Assembly: GCF_900143545.1 (NCBI RefSeq)
Contig: NZ_FREV01000003.1
Location: 186,001-250,000 of the forward strand
Origin: Loktanella sp. Alg231-35
Lineage (GTDB): Bacteria; Pseudomonadota; Alphaproteobacteria; Rhodobacterales; Rhodobacteraceae
Length of the DNA: 64,000 nucleotides
Direction: 5' to 3'
Shown: one piece after another, positions 19,325 through 28,770 of the stretch
Layout: every line of letters starts with the position of its first letter
Numbering within the stretch: the first letter of the stretch is position 1
Made by a program: the position numbers and the translations under genes
The notes under the pieces: generated by a model
Databases searched by the model: none
The model's input: only the letters and a program-made list of their open reading frames with translations
Told to the model about the DNA's origin: nothing

Positions 19325-19978
19325 ATGCAGGACACACGTGCATCGCAAAAAGACGCCTATGATCTGATATTGGAGGCGATTGATAGTCATATCTACAAGC
19401 CCGGCGACAGGTTGGTGGAAAGCGAACTTGCAGATCGTTTTGGTGTTTCGCGGACGCCGATCCGCGAGGCGCTTCAACGGCTTGAAACACAGTCGCTGCT
19501 GACACGTGACGGGCGGTCGCTGATTGTGGCGTCGCTGGATCATTCACAACTGTCAGAGCTTTACGTAGTGCGGGGCGAATTGGAAGGGTTGGCGGCCAAG
19601 CTGGCGGCGCGCCATGCCGCGCCGGAAGAGGTTAAAGTGCTGCGTGATATGCTGGATGCAGATCAGAAACTGGCTGGTGATCCATCGGCACTCAGCCGCG
19701 CAAACCGCCGGTTTCACAAGCAAATCCACCTTGCCTCGCACAACCGTTTTCTGGTCAAGCAACTGGATCTGGTGCATCGGTCTATGGCGCTGTTGGCCAC
19801 CACATCAATTGCTGCCGAAGGACGTGGCGAGGAAACCCTCGCTGAACACGCGGCAATTGTTTCGGCTATTGAGGCGGGCGACGGCGACGCCGCGTATCAG
19901 GCGCTGCGTAACCATATCTCTGAGGCTTTTGTGACCCGTCTGAAGCTGGATGCCGCCGCGGTTGAGGCAGCAGAGTAG
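19325..19978 (+). CDS. GntR-family regulator, FCD subfamily
   Basis: A 217-residue regulator. The N-terminal GntR winged helix (YKPGDRLVESELADRFGVSRTPIREALQRLETQSLL) is followed by an FCD effector domain from about residue 80 (VVRGELEGLAAKLAARH, RFHKQIHLASHNRFL, EHAAIVSAIEAGDGDAA). FCD proteins usually sense small carboxylates; this one's ligand is unknown. The start at 19325 (MQDTRAS) fits the family, and a GAAAGG lies upstream; the frame is open from 19271. It is convergent with carA, 2 bases apart. Confidence 0.88.
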   Translation: MQDTRASQKDAYDLILEAIDSHIYKPGDRLVESELADRFGVSRTPIREALQRLETQSLLTRDGRSLIVASLDHSQLSELYVVRGELEGLAAKLAARHAAPEEVKVLRDMLDADQKLAGDPSALSRANRRFHKQIHLASHNRFLVKQLDLVHRSMALLATTSIAAEGRGEETLAEHAAIVSAIEAGDGDAAYQALRNHISEAFVTRLKLDAAAVEAAE

Positions 19979-19980
19979 GT

Positions 19981-21117
19981 TCAGGCGCTCATCGCTTTGG
20001 CAAAGCGTTCAAACAGATAGTAGCTGTCTTGCGGTCCGGGGCTGGCTTCGGGGTGGTATTGCACGCTGAAGACCGGGCGCCCGGCGATGCGAATCCCACA
20101 GTTGCTGCCATCAAACAGCGACACATGGGTTTCTTCCACGCCCTCGGGCAGGGTTTGGCTGTCCACAGTAAACCCGTGATTCATCGATGTGATCTCGACC
20201 TTGCCGGTTTCCATGTCCTTGACGGGGTGGTTGGCGCCGTGGTGGCCGTGGTTCATCTTGATCGTTGTGGCACCAACGGCGAGGGCCAGCATCTGGTGGC
20301 CAAGACAAATGCCAAAAACCGGTAGATCAGCCTCAAGGATACCCTTGATCATGGGTACCGCATATTCACCGGTCGCCGCCGGATCACCGGGGCCGTTGGA
20401 CAGGAACACACCGTCAGGGTTCAGCGCCAATACCTCTTCGGCGGTGGCTGTCGCGGGCAGGACCGTCACATCGCAACCAGCGCTGGCAAGGCAGCGCAGG
20501 ATGTTGCGTTTGGCCCCGAAGTCGATGGCCACAACTTTGTGTTTCGGGTCGGTCTGGGGCACGTAACCTTCGGGCCAGGCCCACCGCATTTCATTCCATT
20601 GGTAGGATTGCGCACAGGTGACGTCCTTGGCCAGATCAAGACCTTCCAACCCATTGAAAGAACGCGCTTTTTCAACCAAAGCGGCAATATCGAAATTGCC
20701 ATCGGGGTCATGCGCCAATGCTACATGAGGTGCGCCTTGCTGGCGGATGGCGCGGGTCAGGCGGCGGGTGTCGACGCCGCCCATGCCAATGCGATTGCGC
20801 TTGGACAACCAGACCGTCAGTTCTTCGGTAGCGCGCCAGTTGGAGGACTGTGTCGGGTCCCATTTCACCACCATGCCAGCGGCAACCGGATCACCGGTTT
20901 CGTCATCTTCGGGGTTCACGCCTGTGTTGCCGATATGGGGGAAGGTGAAGGTCACGATCTGGCCCGCATATGAGGGATCGGTCATGATCTCCTGATAGCC
21001 GGTCATGGCAGTGTTAAAGCACAACTCTGCCACGGTTTCGCCCGTCGCACCAAAGCCAATCCCGTAAAAGATCGTGCCATCCGCAAGGGCCAGACAAGCC
21101 GTTGGTTTCTGCGTCAT
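19981..21117 (-). CDS. carA: Carbamoyl-phosphate synthase small (glutaminase) subunit
   Basis: Glutamine amidotransferase subunit that supplies ammonia to CarB for carbamoyl phosphate (arginine and pyrimidines). The 378 residues include the CarA N-domain (LADGTIFYGIGFGATGETV, ELCFNTAMTGYQEIMTDPSY) and the class I glutaminase with the nucleophile in FGICLGHQMLALA and the His/Glu in QYHPEASPGP. The start at 21117 is set by a GGAGAGA 4 bases upstream and the MTQKPTACLALADG start; the open frame extending to 21483 is not coding-like. No carB is in the window. Confidence 0.95.
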   Translation of the reverse strand: MTQKPTACLALADGTIFYGIGFGATGETVAELCFNTAMTGYQEIMTDPSYAGQIVTFTFPHIGNTGVNPEDDETGDPVAAGMVVKWDPTQSSNWRATEELTVWLSKRNRIGMGGVDTRRLTRAIRQQGAPHVALAHDPDGNFDIAALVEKARSFNGLEGLDLAKDVTCAQSYQWNEMRWAWPEGYVPQTDPKHKVVAIDFGAKRNILRCLASAGCDVTVLPATATAEEVLALNPDGVFLSNGPGDPAATGEYAVPMIKGILEADLPVFGICLGHQMLALAVGATTIKMNHGHHGANHPVKDMETGKVEITSMNHGFTVDSQTLPEGVEETHVSLFDGSNCGIRIAGRPVFSVQYHPEASPGPQDSYYLFERFAKAMSA

Positions 21118-21292
21118 TTCCGATCTCTCCTGATGCCAAATCGTGCCGGGTTTACGCAGGCCCGCGCCCATGGTCAAGGCCGGATCACACCCTTGGAAAC
21201 AAGGGCTGACGTCGGGACGGGCGCGCTTGTCAGCCTCAACCGCTTTCAGTAAGGTGGCGTTTCGTTTGACGACACATGCACGGGACAAATCA

Positions 21293-21754
21293 ATGGACAT
21301 GCGCGACAAGATCAACGCGGCCCTCAAGGACGCGATGCGATCAAAAGAGGCGGATCGCCTTTCCACGTTGCGGCTGATCAACGCCGCTATCAAGGACAAG
21401 GACATCGCCCTGCGTGGCACCACCGATGAAGAAGGCGGCGTCAGCAATGATGACGTGCTCGGCATTATGGGCCGTATGGTCAAACAACGCCAGGAAAGCG
21501 CGCGCGCCTATGAAGAAGGCGGGCGGCTGGAGCTGGCCGAAAAAGAGCTGTCCGAGATTAAGATCATCGAAGAGTTCCTGCCCAAGCAATTGAGCGAGGA
21601 CGAAGCCGAAGCCGCCGTTGACGCGGCCATCGCCGAAGTGGGTGCGGCCAGCATCCGCGATATGGGCAAGGTCATGGGCGCGCTAAAGGCGAAATACACT
21701 GGGCGGATGGATTTTGGTAAGGCCGGTCCGATGGTGAAGGGGCGGTTGGGGTAG
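21293..21754 (+). CDS. GatB/YqeY domain-containing protein
   Basis: A 153-residue cytoplasmic protein of the YqeY family, related to the tRNA-binding tail of GatB. MRDKINAALKDAMRSKEADRLSTLRLINAAIKD is the typical start and IIEEFLPKQLSEDE then MGKVMGALKAKYTGRMDF the typical end. The role is poorly known, and amidotransferase-like tRNA contact is inferred from the fold. ATG at 21293 or 21299 may be used. It is divergent from carA, a neighbour pair I associate with alphaproteobacteria. Confidence 0.9.
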   Translation: MDMRDKINAALKDAMRSKEADRLSTLRLINAAIKDKDIALRGTTDEEGGVSNDDVLGIMGRMVKQRQESARAYEEGGRLELAEKELSEIKIIEEFLPKQLSEDEAEAAVDAAIAEVGAASIRDMGKVMGALKAKYTGRMDFGKAGPMVKGRLG

Positions 21755-21907
21755 GCTATGGCTCCTGACCCCGGCGTGTGAGTGCCAATTGAGGCTAAGG
21801 TTCGCAAACAGCCCATACAAACCGATGCCGCAGCCTGTATGGATGTCCGCAATGATAACATATAAATGACCTACGCTGGCTTGTGATGGCACTCGCCTTG
21901 GGCCGTC

Positions 21908-22870
21908 CTATTCGCCCAGAATGCCCGACAATGTTTCAAACAGTGCATCATCCAGTGAAAGTCCACTATTAGGGGCGGTCAACAAGATGTCGCCGTAAAA
22001 GATCGAGTTTGCCCCAGCAAGGAAGCACAGGATTTGATCGCTAACAGAAAACCCGTCGCGCCCGGCAGAAAGGCGCACGCGTGTGTTTGGCATCAAGATT
22101 CGGGCGGTCGCGACCATGCGGATCATTTCGGGTGAGCTGACTCTCGGGAGGTGGCCCAACGGGGTACCGGGTACAGGGATCAACGCGTTCAGTGGAACGC
22201 TTTCGGGTTGGGGATCAAAACTGGCTAGTACCGCGAGCATATCAGCGCGGTCGCGTAGACTTTCACCCATCTCGATAATGCCGCCACAGCAAATCGTGAT
22301 CCCAGCAGCACGTACATGGTCAAGTGTTTCAAGCCGATCGCGATACGTACGTGTTCCAATGATTTCAGCGTAAAAATCCGGTCCGGTATCAAGATTATGA
22401 TTGTAAGCGGTCAGGCCAGCATCAGCGAGCGCCTGAGCCTGGTGTGGCAGAAGCATTCCAAGGGTGACACAAGCCTCCATCCCCAGATCGCGCACACCCC
22501 GCACCATGTTCAAGACGGCGTCGAATTCCGCGCCATCACGGACTTTACGCCAAGCCGCCCCCATGCAGAACCTTTCGGCTCCGGCAGATTGGGCTTGCTT
22601 GGCCATATTGATGACGGTCTGCGGATCCATGAAGTGTTCTTTTTGCAAGCCCACTTCTTTGTGGTGAACAGATTGCGGGCAATACGCACAATCTTCGGGG
22701 CAACCGCCAGTCTTGATGCTGACAAGGCTCGCTTTTTGGATGTCCTCTACATCATGATGTGCGCGGTGCACGGCGGCTGCTTCATGCACAAGGGTCAGCA
22801 GGGGCGCGCGAAGCAGCGCCTCCGCCTTGTCAGCCAGCTGATTATCAACAGGGTTTGTCTTATCCAGCAT
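21908..22870 (-). CDS. bioB: Biotin synthase
   Basis: Radical-SAM enzyme inserting sulfur into dethiobiotin. [13 protein letters not shown] gives the CxxxCxxC cluster (Cys 57, 61, 64); [37 protein letters not shown] and LSAGRD are standard BioB stretches. The 320 residues match the family. ATG at 22870 overlaps the bioY stop by one base (TGATG), so bioY-bioB is a coupled operon. No other biotin-ring genes (bioA, bioD, bioF) are in the window, so the rest of the pathway must be elsewhere or dethiobiotin is taken up. Confidence 0.96.
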   Translation of the reverse strand: MLDKTNPVDNQLADKAEALLRAPLLTLVHEAAAVHRAHHDVEDIQKASLVSIKTGGCPEDCAYCPQSVHHKEVGLQKEHFMDPQTVINMAKQAQSAGAERFCMGAAWRKVRDGAEFDAVLNMVRGVRDLGMEACVTLGMLLPHQAQALADAGLTAYNHNLDTGPDFYAEIIGTRTYRDRLETLDHVRAAGITICCGGIIEMGESLRDRADMLAVLASFDPQPESVPLNALIPVPGTPLGHLPRVSSPEMIRMVATARILMPNTRVRLSAGRDGFSVSDQILCFLAGANSIFYGDILLTAPNSGLSLDDALFETLSGILGE

Positions 22871-23433
22871 CAATCGCGTCCTTGCACCCTGCGAATAAGA
22901 GCAGTTGGCGCTGCTACGGTCAAAAGCGCTGCCAAAACAACTTTGCACAAATCACCGAAGAGAAAAGGAGTTACGCCAAATGCCAGCACCTTATCGCTTG
23001 GTACAAATTGCGATAGCCAGGCTACGCCCAAAGCATAAATCACAGCAAGTCCAAGAGGCATTGAAAGCGAACCATGACGGCGGCCAAAGCGGTCAGTTGC
23101 CCAACCAACCAAAATTGCGGCGACTAAGAAGCCAAGAAGGTAACCACCCGTTGGGCCGAACATATAGGCCAGTCCGATGCCTTTTTCTGGAGTGCCAGCA
23201 AAAACAGGCAAGCCAGCGGCGCCCGCCGCTAGATATGCCCCGACACTTGCAACGCCGAAGCGCAACCCGCCCAATCCCGCGACTAACAAGATTGTTGCGA
23301 CCTGCATCGTCATCGGAACAGGCCAAAACGGAATTGTGATCTTGGCAGACAAGGTGATGAGCCCGACGGCGAGCGCAACTTTTGCAACATTTCCTACGGT
23401 GCGTTGTTGCGGTTTGGCGAGTGTTTGGGACAT
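22870..23433 (-). CDS. bioY: BioY biotin transporter (S component)
   Basis: A 187-residue membrane protein with about six hydrophobic helices and the BioY pattern [49 protein letters not shown] followed by [14 protein letters not shown]. BioY binds biotin and can work with or without energising EcfAT proteins; none is seen here. It sits first in bioY-bioB, downstream of two BioR boxes, one of which ends only 11 bases before the start codon, so repression by biotin status is expected. Confidence 0.93.
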   Translation of the reverse strand: MSQTLAKPQQRTVGNVAKVALAVGLITLSAKITIPFWPVPMTMQVATILLVAGLGGLRFGVASVGAYLAAGAAGLPVFAGTPEKGIGLAYMFGPTGGYLLGFLVAAILVGWATDRFGRRHGSLSMPLGLAVIYALGVAWLSQFVPSDKVLAFGVTPFLFGDLCKVVLAALLTVAAPTALIRRVQGRD

Positions 23434-23443
23434 GGTTAGCCTT

Positions 23444-23453
23444 TTATAGATAA
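23444..23453. promoter_or_regulatory. BioR box proximal to bioY
   Basis: TTATAGATAA (minus strand TTATCTATAA) is an exact match to the known alphaproteobacterial BioR operator. It lies between the likely promoter and the bioY start and includes a possible -10 element (TATAAA on the minus strand). Confidence 0.8.
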
Positions 23454-23484
23454 AATTGTGATTCGATTCATGATCGCACCAAAT

Positions 23485-23494
23485 TTATCTATAG
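23485..23494. promoter_or_regulatory. BioR box distal to bioY
   Basis: TTATCTATAG matches the BioR operator at nine of ten positions. It lies 41 bases from the proximal box, centre to centre, close to four helical turns, which would let two dimers bind the same face of the DNA. Confidence 0.7.
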
Positions 23495-23515
23495 TAAAGT
23501 GAACACCCTTCCGTG

Positions 23516-24118
23516 TTAGGCGCGTTTCAGATGGCGCACCAATACTGCACAGGCCGCGGCAGCATCACCAGACTGCATTGCACGGACGATACTTGCGTGG
23601 TCGCGATCCGAAGACTGAACCCAATTTTGGTGCCATTTGGTATGAAATCTATGTGCGGATAAACGTTGCAGTTCTTCGATCTGCCTGAGCAAACGGGGGC
23701 GGCCACACGGTTTCAGAATGGCCATATGAAACGCGCGGTTGGCACTTTCCCATGAAATTGCGTCCGTTGCATCATCACATGACAATCGATGGCCTTCGAT
23801 CTCTTTTAGGTTTTTATCCTGAAAATTAGTAACAGCAAGTCGAAGCGCGAGTGGTTCAAGCGCCAATCGCATCTCCTGAATTTCGACATGATCCGATGAG
23901 GCGAGGGCAACAACTCTAACGCCCTTGCGTGGTTCTGAGGTTGCAAGCTCCATCTGAACGAGCCGCTGAAGAGCTTCGCGAACGGGCACATGACTACACT
24001 GAAAACGGGACGCGATTGCATCCTGTGCCAATCGCGCTCCAGGTGATTGTTCGCCCCGGATGATTTCCTCGGCGATGGTATCTGCAATCAATTCCGATTT
24101 TATAGATAAGTTAGTCAT
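23516..24118 (-). CDS. bioR: BioR-type GntR/FCD regulator of biotin genes
   Basis: A 200-residue GntR protein: winged helix about 5-70 (SPGARLAQDAIASRF, HVPVREALQRLVQMELA) and an FCD domain about 80-195 (RLALEPLALRLAV, ANRAFHMAIL, DHASIVRAMQSGDAAAA). In alphaproteobacteria BioR represses biotin synthesis and uptake genes through TTATCTATAA-like sites. It lies directly upstream of bioY-bioB, and three such boxes are present here. One box lies inside its own codons 4-7 just after the ATG, suggesting autoregulation. The lower GC than its neighbours may reflect transfer of the bio locus. Confidence 0.88.
   Translation of the reverse strand: MTNLSIKSELIADTIAEEIIRGEQSPGARLAQDAIASRFQCSHVPVREALQRLVQMELATSEPRKGVRVVALASSDHVEIQEMRLALEPLALRLAVTNFQDKNLKEIEGHRLSCDDATDAISWESANRAFHMAILKPCGRPRLLRQIEELQRLSAHRFHTKWHQNWVQSSDRDHASIVRAMQSGDAAAACAVLVRHLKRA
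24100..24109. promoter_or_regulatory. BioR box inside the start of bioR
   Basis: TTATAGATAA; on the coding (minus) strand TTATCTATAA forms codons 4-7 of bioR (Leu-Ser-Ile-Lys). Binding here would block early elongation or overlap the promoter if the transcript starts close to the ATG. A later in-frame TTG could also serve as start, placing the box upstream. Confidence 0.7.
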
Positions 24119-24273
24119 AAATCTGGATTACCTCACTTCGCTAACGATGCGAAGCATAAACCAATTACTCTCTCGCCAGAAAATTCGGTCGTGCGGAAGG
24201 GCTAAAGCAGACGTTGTAAAAGAAATGGCTAAGGTCTGAAATGTCCGCATAACTGCCAATGGCTTCACCAAAT

Positions 24274-24759
24274 TCACCGCATCGCACGTTTCAGGTCGTC
24301 AAACAGCGCTAGCCGTTCTTTGGCATCCAGAAACGCCCCGATCTCAACCTCGCGGTCACCGCCCCGCAGTGTGATGTAGTTTTCGACAGGCCCGCCTTTG
24401 GGATGCAGGTGCACCGTCACCCAATAGCGGTTGGCCTCCCAATTCTGGACGTCTCCGTTGGGGTTGTGCCGTGTCAGATGGGCGTTTGTGTCATCCACCG
24501 TCAGCTCTTCCAGCACCTCGCCGCGCCGATAGCTGACATGCAGCGCATACCAGAGGCCTGCGATCATCAGTGCAAAGAATGGCAATAGCCCCCAAAGAAC
24601 GGCCTGTCCTAGCAGCGTGATTAGCGGCAGCGCCACCAATACCGCTGTAGCCGCAATAAAAAGCACAAATTCCTTGCGCAGGAGCGACCGGTAGGGCCAG
24701 AGGCTCAACTGCCAGTTCGATGTCTGATGTGGCGGTTCTGGGGACCATTCATAGGGCAT
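24274..24759 (-). CDS. DUF2244 family membrane protein
   Basis: A 161-residue protein with two membrane helices near residues 32-72 (FIAATAVLVALPLITLLG and LLPFFALMIAGLWYALHV), then a soluble domain with RRGEVLEELTVDD, NPNGDVQNWEANRYWVTVHL and a C-terminal EIGAFLDAKERLALFDDLKRA. This matches DUF2244 proteins, often found near respiratory oxidase genes in alphaproteobacteria; the function is unknown. ctaD lies about 2.1 kb away but on the other side of two unrelated genes. Confidence 0.85.
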   Translation of the reverse strand: MPYEWSPEPPHQTSNWQLSLWPYRSLLRKEFVLFIAATAVLVALPLITLLGQAVLWGLLPFFALMIAGLWYALHVSYRRGEVLEELTVDDTNAHLTRHNPNGDVQNWEANRYWVTVHLHPKGGPVENYITLRGGDREVEIGAFLDAKERLALFDDLKRAMR

Positions 24760-24800
24760 GCCAGAATGTTAGCGCGCCTGTAACGCGGGTCAATTGGTGA

Positions 24801-25862
24801 TCAAACCGCGTGCGGTTTGAGCGCCTCAACCTCTGATCCATAGGGTGTCGCATCGGTGGGCAGGGCTGGGATGATCACAGCCTCTTCATGGCGCAGCTGC
24901 TTGAGCAGAACCGGAACCAGACGCCTGAAAGCCGCAAAGATCGACGGGTCCGGTGCAGGTGTATCATGCCGGATCAGCGCATGCAGTTTGGGCAGATTGT
25001 AGTAGGGCACCATGGTGAACAGGTGATGTTCAAGGTGATAATTCATATTGAGGTAGATGAACCGGCTGAACGGGTTCATCAGCACAGTGCGTGTGTTCAG
25101 CCGGTGGTCTGTGACATTCTCGGCCAACCCCAGATGTTGCAACAATCCCGTCAGCACATGATGCCAGGCGCCATAAAGCCGGGGCAGGCCAATTACCATC
25201 AATGGCAGGATTGAGCCCTGCCACAGGCTAATCCCAATCACAGCCATATAGATACCGGCCCAAATGCGGGCGATACGAAAGACGCGGGACTGATCGGCTG
25301 CGCGGACATAGGTTTCTTCATCCGGGTGCAACCGCCCGCTGGCATGCAGCGCCATGCGTTTGATCAGTTTGTAAGTGTCCACCAACCCAAAGAGGTTCAG
25401 CACGATCCGCGCCAGATCAGGTGGGCGCATCGCTACAATCTCGGGGTCGCGCCCGACGATCACTGTATCGGTGTGGTGGCGCACGTGGCTGGCCCGCCAG
25501 GTCACGGGATTGCGCATCAACATAAAGCAGGCAATCTGATAGACCGCGACGTTCATCCATTCGGTTTTGAATGCTGTACGATGGCCGCATTCGTGCCAAC
25601 GCGAGTCCGACGCAGAGCCATAAAGCACACCGTAGATCAGCCAGAAGGGGGCGGACCACCAGCCAGGCCAAAGCGCAATAGCGATGCCCACGCTTAGCCC
25701 CATAGCACCCAACCAGATCGCCGTGTCGCGCAGGGCGATGGCGTCTGATTTTTCCATCAAGGTCCGTACATCGGCAGGGTCAATTGCAGGGCGATACCAG
25801 CGCATCTCGATCCCTGCCTTTTGTGCAGAGGCGGGGCCGGTCAGTGAGTAATCTCTTGCCAT
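24801..25862 (-). CDS. Membrane fatty acid desaturase family protein
   Basis: A 353-residue di-iron membrane enzyme. The three histidine boxes are HECGH (about residue 91), HVRHH (about 126) and HLEHH (about 286), flanked by hydrophobic helices, as in the PF00487 family. It most resembles the MocD/alkane-hydroxylase-like branch rather than acyl-CoA desaturases, so the substrate is open (a lipid or a methylated small molecule). It follows DUF2244 on the same strand by 41 bases and may be co-transcribed with it. Confidence 0.85.
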   Translation of the reverse strand: MARDYSLTGPASAQKAGIEMRWYRPAIDPADVRTLMEKSDAIALRDTAIWLGAMGLSVGIAIALWPGWWSAPFWLIYGVLYGSASDSRWHECGHRTAFKTEWMNVAVYQIACFMLMRNPVTWRASHVRHHTDTVIVGRDPEIVAMRPPDLARIVLNLFGLVDTYKLIKRMALHASGRLHPDEETYVRAADQSRVFRIARIWAGIYMAVIGISLWQGSILPLMVIGLPRLYGAWHHVLTGLLQHLGLAENVTDHRLNTRTVLMNPFSRFIYLNMNYHLEHHLFTMVPYYNLPKLHALIRHDTPAPDPSIFAAFRRLVPVLLKQLRHEEAVIIPALPTDATPYGSEVEALKPHAV

Positions 25863-26023
25863 ACTGAAACGCTACGGCTGCGTTATGTCCCTGTCAAACG
25901 GCCCCCCAAGATCCGAACCAGCAGGGTCAGAGGCCGGATCCTTTTCGGAGGACCGCTTGTCAGCGTTACTGCGCCGTGCTGTTCTGGCGATCTATCGCAA
26001 CCCATCAATTGGAAGGTCCGCCC

Positions 26024-26812
26024 ATGACCAAAATTATCTGGATGTCTGATCCGCACTTCCAAAGCCGTGGCACAATTGACGGGTTGAACCCGCGCGCGCG
26101 TCTGGACGCGGCCCTTGCCTATGTGAATGCGCACCATGCCGATGCAGATTTTGCAGTGTTGTCAGGTGATTTGGTGGGGGATGATATTGAGGCCGATTAT
26201 GCAGTGATTGCCCAGCATCTGACCAAATCTGCAGTGCGAATTCATCCGATCATGGGCAACAACGATGAACGTGTTGGATTTCGGAAATATTTGACATTGC
26301 CTGACACCGTCATGCCAGACTTCATCCAGTTCACAGTAGAACAAGCGGGTGCACGGTTTGTCTTTCTTGATACCCACAAGATCGGATCACATGCGGGGCG
26401 GCTTTGTACGGCACGATTGGCGTGGCTGGGTGACGCCCTGCGCCAGCAACCACATAAACCCGTCTATATCTTCATGCATCATCCGCCGCTTGCCCTTGGT
26501 CTGCCGCCGCAGGACGAGATTATGCTGGAAGAGCATGATGATTTTCTGGACTTGATCACTGGCCATGACAACGTTGCGCATTTGTTTATGGGGCATGTGC
26601 ATCGCCCAACGGCAGGTACCGTGCGGGGTATTCCATTTGCAACGATCGGGGCCTTGTCGTTTCAGGCGCCGCCGCCTAGCCCCGCATGGGACTGGGACAG
26701 TTTCAATCCGCCACGCGAAGCGCCGCAACTTGCCGTGCTTCACATCGGGCAGGGCGATGTCGTCGTGCAATACACCCAGTTTTGCGAATATGCGGTTGGT
26801 ATCGAAGGCTAG
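26024..26812 (+). CDS. Calcineurin-like metallophosphoesterase (cyclic nucleotide phosphodiesterase type)
   Basis: A 262-residue class III phosphodiesterase-like protein. The metal ligands are in order: SDPHFQ (about 8), GDLVGDD (about 50), GNNDER (about 85, N in place of the usual H in GNHD), MHHPP (about 150) and GHVHRP (about 187). The family includes CpdA-type cAMP phosphodiesterases and glycerophosphodiesterases, and the exact substrate is unclear. ATG at 26024 has GGAAGG upstream. It is convergent with ctaD across a shared terminator. Confidence 0.85.
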   Translation: MTKIIWMSDPHFQSRGTIDGLNPRARLDAALAYVNAHHADADFAVLSGDLVGDDIEADYAVIAQHLTKSAVRIHPIMGNNDERVGFRKYLTLPDTVMPDFIQFTVEQAGARFVFLDTHKIGSHAGRLCTARLAWLGDALRQQPHKPVYIFMHHPPLALGLPPQDEIMLEEHDDFLDLITGHDNVAHLFMGHVHRPTAGTVRGIPFATIGALSFQAPPPSPAWDWDSFNPPREAPQLAVLHIGQGDVVVQYTQFCEYAVGIEG

Positions 26813-26833
26813 GCAACTACTTGTCAGGAAACG

Positions 26834-26865
26834 AAAAAGGCCCCGCCAAACCGGCGGGGCCTTTT
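26834..26865. terminator. Bidirectional rho-independent terminator
   Basis: The stem AAAAGGCCCCGCC pairs with GGCGGGGCCTTTT around a short AAACC-type loop, with A-run and T-run on either side, between the convergent metallophosphoesterase and ctaD genes. Confidence 0.85.
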
Positions 26866-26886
26866 GTAAACTTGATGTGGTCAACG

Positions 26887-28560
26887 CTAGTGTGCGTGTC
26901 CTTTGTCCCAGTCAGACTGCTTTGGAAGCGTCTCGAACGTATGCTCTGGTGGTGGGGATGGCAGTGTCCACTCCAGCGTGTCTGCATACTCGTTCCAAGG
27001 GTTGTTCTCGGTGACGACCTTGCCGCGTGTCAGCGTCCAGGCCAGCACACCGATGAAGAACACGAACGATGCGAAGGACAGGAATGCGCCCCAGCTTGAG
27101 ATGTAGTTCCAGTAGGCAAATGCCTCTGGGTAGTCGATGTAGCGGCGTGGCATGCCCTGACGACCCAGGAAGTGTTGTGGGAAGAACGTCAGGTTGGCCC
27201 CGATGAACATCGCCCAGAAGTGCAGCTTGCCTGCCCATTCAGGGTACATACGGCCGGCCATTTTCGGCAGGTAGAAGTAGATGCCAGCGAAGATCGCGAA
27301 GATAGCACCAAGGCTCATCACATAGTGGAAGTGCGCCACGACGTAGTAAGTGTCGTGATACACGCGGTCCACACCAGCCTGTGACAGCACGATGCCAGTC
27401 ACACCACCAACGGTGAACAGGAACAAAAAGCCCATGGCCCACAACATCGGTGTGCGGAACTCAACCGAGCCGCCCCACATTGTCGCAATCCAACTAAAGA
27501 TCTTAACACCTGTCGGCACCGCAATGACCATCGTGGCCAGCATAAAGTAGGATTGCTGCGTCAGCGACATGCCCACGGTATACATGTGGTGCGCCCAGAC
27601 TACGAAGCCCAACACACCAATTGCCACCATCGCATAAACCATTGGCAAGTAGCCAAAGATCGGCTTGCGCGAGAATGTCGCGATCACGTGGCTGACGATG
27701 CCAAAGCCGGGGATGATGATGATGTAAACTTCGGGGTGGCCGAAGAACCACAGGATGTGCTGATAGAGGATCGGATCACCGCCTTGTTCAGGCTGGAAGA
27801 ACCCCATGCCAAAGTTGCGGTCCATCAGAAGCATAGTGATCGCACCAGCCAACACAGGAAGGGCCAAAAGGATCAGCCACGCGGTCACAAAGATTGACCA
27901 TGCAAAGAGCGGCACTTTGTGCAGTGTCATGCCTGGTGCGCGCATGTTCAAGAAAGTCGTGATCATGTTGATCGCACCCAGGATCGAGGATGCACCAGAG
28001 AGGTGAACCGCAAAAATCGCAAGGTCCATGGACATGCCGCCTTCGGACGTGGAGAGCGGCGGATAGAGCACCCAGCCCACGCCAGAGCCCAGTTGACCAT
28101 TGCCACCCGGTGCCAGCATGGAGGCCACGCCAAGCGACGCACCAGCCACAAACATCCAGAATGACAGGTTGTTCAGACGCGGAAACGCCATATCCGGCGC
28201 TCCGATCTGCAAGGGCATGAAATAGTTACCAAAGCCACCAAAGAGGGCTGGAATAACCACAAAGAACATCATCAACACACCATGGTAGGTGATCATCACG
28301 TTCCACAGGTGGCCATTTGGCGTACATGTCCCTGCCTCTGCCGCGAACAGACGCGCGCCTTCCAGACACATGTACTGCACGCCGGGGTTCATCAGTTCCA
28401 GCCGCATGTAGACGGTGAACAGAACCGAAATGAAACCAAGCACACCTGCGGTGAACAGGTACAGGATACCGATATCCTTGTGGTTTGTGGACATGAACCA
28501 CCGGGTAAAGAAGCCCCGGTCGTCTTCGTGTGCGTCGCCGTGGATGGCTGCGTCTGCCAT
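26887..28560 (-). CDS. ctaD: Cytochrome c oxidase subunit I (aa3 type)
   Basis: Core haem-copper subunit of the terminal oxidase, 557 residues, about twelve membrane helices. [11 protein letters not shown] opens the family domain; the CuB/crosslink motif [17 protein letters not shown] keeps the E and Y of the A1 type, and [17 protein letters not shown] carries the haem a/a3 His ligands. It should pass electrons from cytochrome c to oxygen and pump protons. The start has a GAGGAGAG ribosome site. Subunits II and III are not in the window, so ctaD is separate from the ctaC-ctaE cluster, as is common in alphaproteobacteria. Confidence 0.97.
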   Translation of the reverse strand: MADAAIHGDAHEDDRGFFTRWFMSTNHKDIGILYLFTAGVLGFISVLFTVYMRLELMNPGVQYMCLEGARLFAAEAGTCTPNGHLWNVMITYHGVLMMFFVVIPALFGGFGNYFMPLQIGAPDMAFPRLNNLSFWMFVAGASLGVASMLAPGGNGQLGSGVGWVLYPPLSTSEGGMSMDLAIFAVHLSGASSILGAINMITTFLNMRAPGMTLHKVPLFAWSIFVTAWLILLALPVLAGAITMLLMDRNFGMGFFQPEQGGDPILYQHILWFFGHPEVYIIIIPGFGIVSHVIATFSRKPIFGYLPMVYAMVAIGVLGFVVWAHHMYTVGMSLTQQSYFMLATMVIAVPTGVKIFSWIATMWGGSVEFRTPMLWAMGFLFLFTVGGVTGIVLSQAGVDRVYHDTYYVVAHFHYVMSLGAIFAIFAGIYFYLPKMAGRMYPEWAGKLHFWAMFIGANLTFFPQHFLGRQGMPRRYIDYPEAFAYWNYISSWGAFLSFASFVFFIGVLAWTLTRGKVVTENNPWNEYADTLEWTLPSPPPEHTFETLPKQSDWDKGHAH

Positions 28561-28770
28561 TTTTGGCTCTCCTCGTATTGGCTACTTTTTCACGTCGCCG
28601 AGTCGAAGCAAGGGACGCATTTGGGAGTGTTCTAATGTGTTGATGCTTAAGGAGCAACAAAGGAAGCGCCGTTGAGGCTGGGTTAATTTGGCGCAGGGGT
28701 TGTTTGATCTGGAACACTGACAGGTACTGCGATTGGCGCTAGGCTGGCCCGGAAGTTGAAAGGGTTCATC

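Noticed and set aside
21118..21483. N-terminal extension of carA by 122 codons
   Set aside because: Ser/Arg-rich, unlike any CarA; the internal ATG at 21117 has a good ribosome site and the family N-terminus.
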